Assembly (NCBI GenBank): GCA_043780275.1
Contig: JAYWCV010000148.1
Span: forward strand, 1 to 45,386
Length of the DNA stretch: 45,386 nt
From: MGR-bin208 sp043780275
GTDB taxonomy: Bacteria > Bacteroidota > Bacteroidia > Chitinophagales > Chitinophagaceae
Direction: 5' to 3'
A model generated the notes under the pieces. The model ran no database searches, was not told the DNA's origin, and saw nothing but the letters and a program-made list of their open reading frames with translations. The position numbers and the translations under genes are program-made. Shown piece after piece: positions 6,467 to 15,594 of the stretch. Each line of letters opens with the position of its first letter. The first letter of the stretch is position 1.

Positions 6467-8644
6467 TTAAATATTTGTTCTCGATTCGATGTCTTCCACA
6501 ATAACTCCCAATGCCAGAAATTCCTCTTTTTTGGATAAGAGTAAATCGGAATAATATGGGTTGATGTCATTCTCTTCATCACGGGTGATGAAGCCATATT
6601 CCGTTCGGGATAATAAATTACTGAACCACATCATTTGTGTGCTCCGGGTTAAATCCGGAGAAATACTTAAATCTGATTCGGGTGCCAATACACCGGATTC
6701 CTTTTCGCCAAACCGAAGTCCAAGGCTATTGTACAACACTTCTCCAATGTCTTCATATTGATGTTCATTCGCCCAGGTGTGTAAATAGGTGGCAACAAAA
6801 ATCATATAGGTACAGGCTTTAACCAGGTCTTTCATGCTTTCCGCTTCCAACTCATTCGGAAATTTCTTATGTTTTGTAATAGCAGATACGGTTCTTAATA
6901 TTCCGTTGCGTTTTTCCCTGGGAAGATCAAAATCAAATGAAAATTGTGCCGCATAATATTCTTTCATTTCCTGGTTGCGTTCTCTTTCACGAGGATCCAA
7001 ACGGTCTGTATCAATATCAGAAAGAAAAACAGGCACACTGTGATTCAACAAATCTTCAGAAAAACAAAATACTTCGTACCAGTATTTCTTGATGTCGTCC
7101 CAATTATTTTTTATAAACCAGGAAACATAATCTTCCGTCAAATCCCAAAATAAACGTTCTGCTTTTGCAGATGAATGTGCATCGCTGATCGGATCCACCA
7201 CCTGATAACTTTTCCAGTCCAATACACCCATAATATCCTTGCATCGCTGCAGCAAGCCAACTGTAGAAAGTGCAGAAGCTCTTGGAATATAATCCTGTAA
7301 TAAAATTTTATCTGCCGAATGATTAATTAAAACAACACTTTTAAGATGTGGAAACAATAAGGATGATAAAGGGTTAAAGCGAAGATTGCGATAGGCTGCA
7401 ATGGCGTATTGTTCGGTATTAGTATGGGTGCCCGCAAAATGTTCGTCCACTTCGGTACATAAACCACCATTTACCCTGGCAACTCTTTTGGCATGTTGCC
7501 AGGTATCCCCATCCGTTAATTTTATCATTCGTTTTTGCCAGGGATCTTTATGGATAGCATTTAAAGGCCCGGTAAAATGTATTTCAACAGGTGTTGGTAA
7601 TCCATTTGGTTTCAATAGAAACTTCATGGCTGCATCCGGAAATGCGTATTCATCATTGCCGTCGTAATATCCTTTTCCAAAATATTTCATCCAATAGTAT
7701 CCAGCTTCATTTGTATCGGGTACAAAACAACCACGGTTCATTCCATTCATCATCCTTTCTCCAAACCAATGATCACTTCTTGTAAAACCGGGCAATTGTT
7801 TTTCAATACAAACAGTCAAGTTCTCGGGATAATCAGCTTGTATCTCCTGCAATGAAATACTTTCAGGATCCATTTTAATTTGTACCAGATGTTTAACCTT
7901 TGTCAACTCTACCGGTATCATCTGTTCACGGATGGCATTTACTCTTCCAATTGGGTAATATTGAGGTGCATCTTTATCATGATCTTTGATGACCACCCGG
8001 GGTAAAGCAGTATCGGTGCGGTATTCCCAAAAGTATAAATAAATATTTCTCAGGTTATATTCTAAACCAATCAAATTTGATTTTGGAATTTTAATGGATT
8101 TAAAAAGATTGTAAACAGGTCTGCTTGTTTGTTCATTTAAAAAAATATGGGTGATTTCATAAATCTCAAATCGCAAACGATGGTTACGAAACCTCCTGGC
8201 CATTCTTAAATCAAAAGGCAAATGAAATGTTCCATCTTCTTCTGTAAATCCTTCACTGAGTTTACGCCATTTTCCAAACCATGAACGGCTCCAGAATTCC
8301 AGGGTTAAATGATGGATCGCAATCCGTTCATCTTCTCTTTTAGCAAAGCTGATATTGCCAACAAGTGAGCTATCCATGACAGATCCATAAATTTTATTCC
8401 TTCGGGGAAATAATTTTTTGTTCAGCCATTTAAAAAAATCAACTATTTTGGAATACCAGAAATATAACCGTTCGAGAAGAATAGTAATAGGATTGGATAT
8501 GATGGCAGAACTGCCTACTTCAAGATGGTTTATTCCTTTTAACCCGGGTTTGAAAAACCCACCTTTGTAAACAAACCCAATCTTTGTTTTTTTCAGGCAT
8601 TCTTCACATACCTGTTTTGCATTTATCAATGAATCATCAATCAT
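6467..8644 (-). CDS. Lipoxygenase (non-heme iron fatty acid dioxygenase)
   Basis: The C-terminal two thirds of this 725-residue protein (about 215-725) are a lipoxygenase catalytic domain. Iron ligands are visible: H402 and H407 in EHFAGTH (H-x4-H), H622 and N626 in LHTWANEH (H-x3-N), and the obligatory C-terminal isoleucine I725 (ends RTNI). The protein is therefore full length and predicted active on polyunsaturated fatty acids, forming hydroperoxides. The first 85 residues include an amphipathic hydrophobic stretch (about 52-78). Residues about 85-180 look like a transthyretin- or C2-like beta sandwich (LTLEFWSR, EEDGTFHLPF) where animal and plant enzymes have PLAT. The gene lies 12 nt after the kinase/cyclase gene and 24 nt before the catalase-fold partner, in one operon. 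Regiospecificity cannot be read. Confidence 0.92.
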   Translation of the reverse strand: MIDDSLINAKQVCEECLKKTKIGFVYKGGFFKPGLKGINHLEVGSSAIISNPITILLERLYFWYSKIVDFFKWLNKKLFPRRNKIYGSVMDSSLVGNISFAKREDERIAIHHLTLEFWSRSWFGKWRKLSEGFTEEDGTFHLPFDLRMARRFRNHRLRFEIYEITHIFLNEQTSRPVYNLFKSIKIPKSNLIGLEYNLRNIYLYFWEYRTDTALPRVVIKDHDKDAPQYYPIGRVNAIREQMIPVELTKVKHLVQIKMDPESISLQEIQADYPENLTVCIEKQLPGFTRSDHWFGERMMNGMNRGCFVPDTNEAGYYWMKYFGKGYYDGNDEYAFPDAAMKFLLKPNGLPTPVEIHFTGPLNAIHKDPWQKRMIKLTDGDTWQHAKRVARVNGGLCTEVDEHFAGTHTNTEQYAIAAYRNLRFNPLSSLLFPHLKSVVLINHSADKILLQDYIPRASALSTVGLLQRCKDIMGVLDWKSYQVVDPISDAHSSAKAERLFWDLTEDYVSWFIKNNWDDIKKYWYEVFCFSEDLLNHSVPVFLSDIDTDRLDPRERERNQEMKEYYAAQFSFDFDLPREKRNGILRTVSAITKHKKFPNELEAESMKDLVKACTYMIFVATYLHTWANEHQYEDIGEVLYNSLGLRFGEKESGVLAPESDLSISPDLTRSTQMMWFSNLLSRTEYGFITRDEENDINPYYSDLLLSKKEEFLALGVIVEDIESRTNI

Positions 8645-8656
8645 TATAAGCAGTTT

Positions 8657-11600
8657 TTATTTTAGGTGTTCCGCAAAGTACATGTCAATATCGCCTTTAT
8701 TTTTAGCAGCAATTTTTCCCCTATATTCACACTGAAATTTATCTGACACCAAACGATAGGTATCACCCGAAATATTGATCTTCCCGGATATACTGCCCGA
8801 CTCCATCCTGCTGGCCGTATTTACCGTATCGCCCCATATATCATAGGCGAATTTCTTACTGCCCACAACTCCCGCTACTACAGGTCCGGTATGTAGTCCA
8901 ACGCGGACATTATATTCAGGCTTGTTTTCTTTCCGTTGTTTCTTATTGAAATCGTTTATCCAATCCCGAATTTCTATAGCCGCTTTCAGTGTGTCTGTAG
9001 CATGTGTGGAATTGGGTATCGGTAACCCTCCTACACACATATATGAATCCCCGATAGTCTTAATTTTTTCTACTTTGTATTTACTCACAATCGTATCAAA
9101 AGCACTGAAACAGGTATCAATGGTGCTTACCAACTCTTCCGGAGACATGGTTGAAGAAGTCAAGGTAAAGCCTACAAAGTCGGTAAAGAGCACCGTTACA
9201 CTCTCGAATTGTTTTGGAGTGGTCCGGCCGTTTTGTTTTAACTCTTCCGCAATTTCCACCGGTAAAATATTCATCAGCAAATCATCCGATTTCTTTTTCT
9301 CCAAAGCCAGTTCTGCAGTACGTTCTTCTACTTTTTTACCGAGGCTGTCATACAACAGTGCATTTTCAATAGACGTAGCAATCTGACCGGATAATAATGA
9401 CATCAGGTTGATCCGTTCCTGTGTAAAGGCACCGGTAGTCAAATTATTTTCCAGGTAAAATATACCGATAAACCTAGCCTGATGAATGATAGGAATACAC
9501 ATGATGGATTTAGATTCATGACTTTTAATATAAGGATCCTTTTCATACCGGGAATCTACAGCCGCATTATTGATGATGACATTTTCATGGGTTCTTTTTA
9601 CAAAAGCAATAATACTTGGAGCAACCAGGTCGACCGATTCAATGGCAAGATGCGGCAAAATAGAAATGGAATTATCTCGCAGGTCCTTCACGGCTTCAAT
9701 ATATAATTTATCCTTGTCTTCAAGCAATAAAACACCTTTTTGTGCCCCTGCATTTTCAATAACAATACCCATGAGTACATTCAAAAGATTTGATAATACC
9801 ACCTCGCCTGAAATACTGTTTGCTGCTTTTAATACGGTAGTAATATCCAGCACACTTCCATGTATCATGGAGGAAGTTGAATTCACGGTGCCTGATTCCA
9901 TGATGCTTCCCGTTGATTGGTTGATACCGGAAACATACCGTGGATAAACCTGTTCCATGTGATGCAGTTTAGCATCGGCACCCCATTCTCTGTATGCGTT
10001 ATAAGATGCTTTGAGATAAAACTCTGCTAATTCATCCGATTTTTGTTCCATATAAAAACGGCCGGCCAATTCGTTTGCCAATGCTTCTTCATGAATATAT
10101 TTATGGAGCGATGCACCGGATATGGCTTTATCATAAACCAACCTTGCATTATTATATTTTCCGCTGACCCTGTATAATTCAGCTTTTAATAAATCATATT
10201 TATGCTGATAGTTTTCGGGAGCAAATTTTGCCCATGTTTTTAATTTTCCCATATTGGATCGAACACGGCTCAAATACTTCCTCTTTTTAGTACCGGCATT
10301 TGGATACAGTGCCAGCAATGTCAGTGCTTCATATAAATGATGATTGGGTATTTCAAATTTTGCTAATACGGCTTCCAGCAATTTCCTGGATTCGGCAGCA
10401 TGAAAATTGGCATTTTCATAATCCTGAAAATAATAACTGAGAATAAGTTTATTGAAATGAATAAAAAAAGTACCTGTCTTGTCATTCCTTTCTTGGTTCT
10501 GACGCATCATTTTTTCTTCATCATATGCTTCACCAGTTAGAATCAACGGATTGGAAGACCGACCCATGAAATTGAGCATGGGTTGCCGGTAGACTTCATT
10601 ATAATTGAAATTGGTTTCTTGTTTAAACTGGTTAAAACTTTCGCTGTAAGCCTTTGTTTCTTCTTCCAATCTTACTAATGGCTTACCACTCAGGTAAGCA
10701 TGTATGCAATAAATATTTGTATTGATACAAGCAAATTCTATAGCACCGGTTTCCATACCAATATGATAGGATTCCTGCAAAGGCTTAAGGGTATTGTGCA
10801 CATGTTCATTCCAGTTAATGATCAACGCATAAATGGGTGTATAGATTTGTGTCTTCCATTCTTTGGCATTATATTTTTCGAGAAGGATCAGACCGAGCTT
10901 TCCAAAATTATAACCATTACGCATCTGGCCCAATACACCACACATGATAACACCATAGGTGGCAAAAGCAAATGCAGACAATGCCGTATTACCAAACTTC
11001 AACGACAAGTGTACCATTCTGAAAATAACCAGCGGAAACAAGGTTGGGGTTGCCCAATAACTCGAAGAGGCTATATCCGCCATGATTCGCATGGCAGCAA
11101 TTTTGTTTTCATCAGTCATAGTAGGCAAAGCAGATAATTTATCATTATCCTTTCCTGCCAATTTCATTTTCGTTTTCACCAGGTCCATCATCACATGAAC
11201 CATGGTTGGTTTGCGTGGAAAATCTTCACCTAATTCCTTCAATAGTTCAAGACCTGTATTAATGGCATCCAGTAATTTGTTTTCTGCCTTGTAAGCCAGA
11301 ATCCTTACTTCATATGGCTTCACTTTTTCCAACAGATTTTTTACATTGCCCAGTACAATTTGATAATGCTTATCCATGATGGCAAAATCACCACTTAAAT
11401 ATGCTGCCTCGGTAGCTTCTGTATATAAATCACGGCACAATTCATATTGATCTTCCCATGCATTTGGAGTCAATAAACTGATGCCGATTTCGAAATATTC
11501 AAGAGATGTTTTAAAGGCCGAACTTTGTTTGGCTTTTCGACCAGCGTCAAGGTTTAGTTGTGCAAGCAAGGCTCTTTCCGATTCTACTGTAACAATCTCT

Positions 11601-13732
11601 TTACCCCAATTCCATTGATTGGTAATATCAAACAAATGCTCTTCTTTTTTTTCAGTTGCAATATTTTGTAATAACAATTTACCGATAGAAAGGTGAGCCT
11701 TGTTTTTTTCCTTCTCCGGAATGAGTGAATAAACGGCTTGTTGAATTCGGTCATGTGAAAACCTGTATACATTTCCAACAGGAACAACCAGGCCTTCTGC
11801 AAGTGCATTGTTCAGGTCTTTTTTCAATACATCTTCAGTTACATTTTCGATAATTGCAAGTAATTGCAAGTCAAAACTATTACCAATACAGGCGCCTGTT
11901 TTTAAATGACGTTGCGTTTCTTCGGGCAACCGAAGTACTTTTGATGCCATTAATTCCACGACATTATCTGTAATGTTTTTCTCCGTTATTTTTTTAAGAT
12001 CCCAACTCCATTTTAAAATGGCAAAATCAAACCAGAGTAGTTTTTCCTGGTAAAGCGATTTTAAAAACTGTGTAACAAAGAAGGCATTCCCACTTGTTTT
12101 CTGGTATACCAATTTTGTTAAAGATTCTGATTCATCTGTAGAAGAATTTGTTGCATCGGCTATTAACTCATTAATATTTTCGTTGGAAAGATTACCGATT
12201 GCTATTCGCTTTATAATAACAGACTCCTCCTCCATTTCTCCAACCGTAATTACAAACGGATGTGATGCACTTACTTCATTATCACGGAATGCGCCAATAC
12301 AAAGCAAATGTTTACTTTCTCTATCCGTCATCAGTACATGCAGCAAGCTTAATGAGGAAGAATCGGCCCATTGCAGGTCATCGATAAACAACACCAATGG
12401 ATGTTTGCTTGTTGCCAACACATGAACCAGTTTACGGAAAAGATATTTAAATCGGTTTTGAGCTTCTGCTCCTCCTACTTCTGCTATTTCTGACTGTGGA
12501 CCGATAATATATTCCAGTTGAGGTATCACATCCGTGATAACTTTTCCTTCATCCCGCAATGCATCCTGAATAGAAATTTTTATCTGTTGCAGGGAATCTT
12601 CATTTTCAGTTAATAAAATATTAACCAGTTCTCCAAAAGCCTGCAAGATGGCGAAATATGGAACGGCCCGTTGAAACTGATCAAACTTGCCTTCAATAAA
12701 ATAACCCCGGTTATGGGTAATGGGTTTATGAATTTCCCTGACCAATGCTGATTTTCCCGTGCCGGAATAACCAGATACCAGCATCAATTCCTTCCCACCA
12801 TTAGCACAACGCTGATATGCCTGAATGAGTTCATTGGTTTCATTATTTCGTCCATATAATTTCTGTGGAACTAAAAACTTTCCTGAAAAGTCTTGTGTTG
12901 CCAATTCAAAGGATGGACAGCTTCCGATTTTTTCAAAGTTGGAAAGACATTTATCCAAGTCAAACTTTAAACCAAATGCAGATTGGTATCTGTCCTCCGC
13001 ATTTTTAGCCAGGAGTTTTGCAATAATTTGTCCAATGATGGGAGGTGTATTGGCATTGAATTTTTCTATAGGCTCAGGTATTTGTGCAATATGTGCATGA
13101 ACCAGTTCCATCGCATCGGTCGACTCAAAAGGTAATCTTCCGGCAAGTGCTTCATAGAGTGTTACACCCAATGAATACAGGTCGGTACGATAATCCACGG
13201 TACGGTTCATCCGACCGGTTTGTTCCGGCGAATTGTATGACAGTGTTCCTTCCAATTTTTCCGGATTGCCGAGATAATGATGTTTCAAATCGAAGCAGGA
13301 TGAAATGCCGAAATCAATAATTTTTACAGAACGTTCCTGCAGGTTTACCAGAATATTAAAAGGACTAATATCCTTATGAATAATATTATGCTGATGAATT
13401 TCTCCCAAAGCCTGAGCAATGGCCGTGGCAATAAAAAGAAAGTCATGAACATCTTCTTGTTTTTTTTGAAAAACTTCTTTTAAGGTATTTGCCTTAAACC
13501 ATTCCAGGTATAATGCGTGACGGTTCTTTTCCCTGCCTTTTTTTAATACATTTCTTGTGCCCTGTAATTGCAGTCCATCGATAATCTCAAACTCATTATA
13601 GAACTGAGCGATATCGACAGGTGTCGGAAATTCATAATTCAAAATTTTCATGATAACCGGACGGTTCCATTCATTTTCGTCCATCAGATAAATCTTGGAC
13701 TTTTTGCTTTCGTAAATCAATTGTTCTGCCAT
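8657..13732 (-). CDS. Ser/Thr kinase - AAA ATPase - TPR - GAF - class III adenylate cyclase fusion protein
   Basis: This is a 1691-residue cytoplasmic signalling protein. Residues 1-263 form a Hanks-type kinase: K29, catalytic loop HKDISPFN (D121, N126), DFG (140-142) and SPE near 170. Residues about 283-560 are a STAND/AAA-type ATPase with Walker A GYSGTGKS (311-318) and Walker B LVLFIDD (D441, D442). A long helical TPR-like region follows, then a GAF domain (about 1309-1460), a signalling helix (about 1461-1502) and a class III cyclase (1503-1691). The cyclase has both metal aspartates (D1518, D1562), the adenine-selecting K1558 and D1631, and the N1638/R1642 pair, so it is predicted to make cAMP. 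It is the first gene of the operon with the lipoxygenase and the catalase-fold enzyme. Its trigger is unknown; GAF is a candidate ligand-binding site. Confidence 0.92.
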   Translation of the reverse strand: MAEQLIYESKKSKIYLMDENEWNRPVIMKILNYEFPTPVDIAQFYNEFEIIDGLQLQGTRNVLKKGREKNRHALYLEWFKANTLKEVFQKKQEDVHDFLFIATAIAQALGEIHQHNIIHKDISPFNILVNLQERSVKIIDFGISSCFDLKHHYLGNPEKLEGTLSYNSPEQTGRMNRTVDYRTDLYSLGVTLYEALAGRLPFESTDAMELVHAHIAQIPEPIEKFNANTPPIIGQIIAKLLAKNAEDRYQSAFGLKFDLDKCLSNFEKIGSCPSFELATQDFSGKFLVPQKLYGRNNETNELIQAYQRCANGGKELMLVSGYSGTGKSALVREIHKPITHNRGYFIEGKFDQFQRAVPYFAILQAFGELVNILLTENEDSLQQIKISIQDALRDEGKVITDVIPQLEYIIGPQSEIAEVGGAEAQNRFKYLFRKLVHVLATSKHPLVLFIDDLQWADSSSLSLLHVLMTDRESKHLLCIGAFRDNEVSASHPFVITVGEMEEESVIIKRIAIGNLSNENINELIADATNSSTDESESLTKLVYQKTSGNAFFVTQFLKSLYQEKLLWFDFAILKWSWDLKKITEKNITDNVVELMASKVLRLPEETQRHLKTGACIGNSFDLQLLAIIENVTEDVLKKDLNNALAEGLVVPVGNVYRFSHDRIQQAVYSLIPEKEKNKAHLSIGKLLLQNIATEKKEEHLFDITNQWNWGKEIVTVESERALLAQLNLDAGRKAKQSSAFKTSLEYFEIGISLLTPNAWEDQYELCRDLYTEATEAAYLSGDFAIMDKHYQIVLGNVKNLLEKVKPYEVRILAYKAENKLLDAINTGLELLKELGEDFPRKPTMVHVMMDLVKTKMKLAGKDNDKLSALPTMTDENKIAAMRIMADIASSSYWATPTLFPLVIFRMVHLSLKFGNTALSAFAFATYGVIMCGVLGQMRNGYNFGKLGLILLEKYNAKEWKTQIYTPIYALIINWNEHVHNTLKPLQESYHIGMETGAIEFACINTNIYCIHAYLSGKPLVRLEEETKAYSESFNQFKQETNFNYNEVYRQPMLNFMGRSSNPLILTGEAYDEEKMMRQNQERNDKTGTFFIHFNKLILSYYFQDYENANFHAAESRKLLEAVLAKFEIPNHHLYEALTLLALYPNAGTKKRKYLSRVRSNMGKLKTWAKFAPENYQHKYDLLKAELYRVSGKYNNARLVYDKAISGASLHKYIHEEALANELAGRFYMEQKSDELAEFYLKASYNAYREWGADAKLHHMEQVYPRYVSGINQSTGSIMESGTVNSTSSMIHGSVLDITTVLKAANSISGEVVLSNLLNVLMGIVIENAGAQKGVLLLEDKDKLYIEAVKDLRDNSISILPHLAIESVDLVAPSIIAFVKRTHENVIINNAAVDSRYEKDPYIKSHESKSIMCIPIIHQARFIGIFYLENNLTTGAFTQERINLMSLLSGQIATSIENALLYDSLGKKVEERTAELALEKKKSDDLLMNILPVEIAEELKQNGRTTPKQFESVTVLFTDFVGFTLTSSTMSPEELVSTIDTCFSAFDTIVSKYKVEKIKTIGDSYMCVGGLPIPNSTHATDTLKAAIEIRDWINDFNKKQRKENKPEYNVRVGLHTGPVVAGVVGSKKFAYDIWGDTVNTASRMESGSISGKINISGDTYRLVSDKFQCEYRGKIAAKNKGDIDMYFAEHLK

Positions 13733-14033
13733 AGTATTTTGTTTTATAAAATATATTAGAACTACAGTTTTTTTATGATGGTTTAAAGGGAATAAAATAT
13801 TGGGGAAATGAAAGGCTTATATCATGTATCAACAGGACATGAAAAAAGAATAACTGAAAAAGGGTTGCCTGATTGAAATCAAGCAAGTTTTAAAGATATG
13901 TTGAAGATTTAATAAATGCAATTTTTTTTAATATAAGTATTTGGCAAACAAATTTTAACAGCAATGTTACTTTGCAAACAGACCGGAATTATTATAGTCT
14001 CAAAATGTACCAGAAAATATCTTTCTTATTTTT
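13733..14033. other. Intergenic region upstream of the kinase/cyclase-lipoxygenase operon
   Basis: About 300 bp of AT-rich sequence separate puuD from the kinase/cyclase gene, both on the minus strand. It must hold the promoter of the oxylipin operon. I could not find a clean TAnnTTTG element on the minus strand; the nearest CAAA-type motifs (13944-13978 on the plus strand) match only partly. There is no coding potential and no strong repeat. Confidence 0.5.
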
Positions 14034-15458
14034 TCACTTAAGTGATGCTCCCTGCTCTATCCAGCAACGAATAGTTTCCCTTTCTTCCGGGGTCATATTG
14101 GTTTTATTATTCAAAGGCATTGTCTTTGTAATGACAGCCCTTTGTAAAATATTATCTTTCAATTTGACAATATCGGCGGGAGTATCATACACAACTCCAT
14201 TGGGTGGAGCAGTCCATAGATCATCAGTTGGTTTTGAAGAATGACAACTAATGCATCGGGTATTTATAATGCTGTTTACTTCTGCAAAACGAATGGCAGT
14301 TTTACACTCCGTTGTACTTTTTTGCGGAGCAGTATAAAAACTGATTCCTAAAATCAGCAAAATGGAAATGGGTAATACCCAAACCTGCATTTGACCTTTT
14401 TCTTTTAAATTAAGATAATGTTTCACTCCTGCAGTGGCTAATGATATAGCTGCCAATACAGCCCATGCATGTTCATTTCCAAACGTACTGGGAAAATGAT
14501 TACTAATCATTACAAATAAAACCGGCAGTGTCAGATAATTATTATGAAGGGATCGCAAGCCTGCTTTTTTACCCAATTCAGGATCCAATGGCAGCCCCAG
14601 TTTGGCCGCTTTGACCATCACTTTTTGAGAAGGGATAATATTGAAAAAAACATTGGCCGCCATGATGGTTCCAAGCATGGCACCAAAATGAATATACGCG
14701 GCACGACTACTGAACACCTGCGCATAAAAATAAGCAAAGCCTGTTGCCATGGCAAACCCCAGGAGTGCAAACCAGAAACTTCTTTTAATCAATGGACTTT
14801 TACATAACAGATCGTACATGATCCAGGATACAATGAAAGACCCGACACCAATACTTACAGCCATTACCGGACTGATGTCTAACACATTCTTGTCTATCAA
14901 AAATGCTTTGGCATTGAAATAATAAACAATGAACATCAGGCAGAATCCCGAAAGCCAGGTGAAATAGGCTTCGTATTTGAACCAGTGCAAAGTCTTAGGA
15001 ATTTCTTTGGGAGCAGTCTTGTATTTTTCGAGATAATAAAAACCACCACCATGTATAGCCCAAAGATTTCCTGCCAGTTCATCCCGTACGTTATTCCGGT
15101 TCAATGCATTTTCAAGAAACACAAAATAGAAAGAGGCACCAATCCATGCAATACCAAAGGTGATATGCATGAGCCTGACTACGATATTCATCCACTCCAT
15201 CATATGCCCTTCCAATGGACTATCCCTGACCGTTAAATAAATAACAACCAACATAGCTATTGCAACTAAAATGATGGAAGTATATACCAGATTCTGCATG
15301 GAAACCAATTGCTCCTGCTTTGCATCTTCTTTCAATGAATCAAATTCAAGTGATATATTTTCATGTCTCCTCTTTTCCATTGAACGGCAATGGTAAGTCA
15401 TCACAACCAGCATGATTAAACTTAAAAACAATATGGATAAAACAACGATACTCAGCAT
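14034..15458 (-). CDS. puuD: Membrane urate hydroxylase PuuD with fused cytochrome c domain
   Basis: This 474-residue protein has an N-terminal multi-helix membrane domain (about eight or nine hydrophobic segments in residues 1-370) with the PuuD-type stretch GIAWIGASFYFVFLENAL. A C-terminal cytochrome c domain carries the heme motif CISCH (402-406) and a probable axial Met in KTMPLNN (M447). Bacterial PuuD oxidises urate to 5-hydroxyisourate and passes electrons to the respiratory chain rather than to oxygen directly. The divergent plus-strand genes supply all following steps to allantoin and beyond, which confirms the assignment. The 136-bp divergent spacer contains a 9-bp inverted repeat. 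Confidence 0.9.
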   Translation of the reverse strand: MLSIVVLSILFLSLIMLVVMTYHCRSMEKRRHENISLEFDSLKEDAKQEQLVSMQNLVYTSIILVAIAMLVVIYLTVRDSPLEGHMMEWMNIVVRLMHITFGIAWIGASFYFVFLENALNRNNVRDELAGNLWAIHGGGFYYLEKYKTAPKEIPKTLHWFKYEAYFTWLSGFCLMFIVYYFNAKAFLIDKNVLDISPVMAVSIGVGSFIVSWIMYDLLCKSPLIKRSFWFALLGFAMATGFAYFYAQVFSSRAAYIHFGAMLGTIMAANVFFNIIPSQKVMVKAAKLGLPLDPELGKKAGLRSLHNNYLTLPVLFVMISNHFPSTFGNEHAWAVLAAISLATAGVKHYLNLKEKGQMQVWVLPISILLILGISFYTAPQKSTTECKTAIRFAEVNSIINTRCISCHSSKPTDDLWTAPPNGVVYDTPADIVKLKDNILQRAVITKTMPLNNKTNMTPEERETIRCWIEQGASLK

Positions 15459-15539
15459 GAATAATTTTCTTTTTTCAAGATAGTTTTCTATGTAAAATTA
15501 TTTTCAAAAAATCAATCAAATCTTTATTTAAAAATCACC

Positions 15540-15564
15540 AAATTAATGTTTCATTCATTAATTT
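15540..15564. repeat. Inverted repeat in the puuD-allB divergent intergenic region, candidate operator
   Basis: AAATTAATG (15540-15548) and CATTAATTT (15556-15564) are exact reverse complements separated by 7 nt. It lies about 30 bp before allB and 80 bp before puuD, where one regulator could control both directions. The sequence is AT-rich, so chance occurrence is possible. Confidence 0.4.
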
Positions 15565-15594
15565 TAAGGATTAAATTATTTAGCAAGATAATCC

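Noticed and set aside
8922..9386. 154-codon plus-strand open frame
   Set aside because: It lies entirely antisense to the cyclase/GAF part of the 1691-residue protein, whose motifs are intact, and its translation shows no family features.
10700..11137. 145-codon plus-strand open frame
   Set aside because: Antisense to the TPR-like region of the kinase/cyclase gene; biased shadow of the coding strand.
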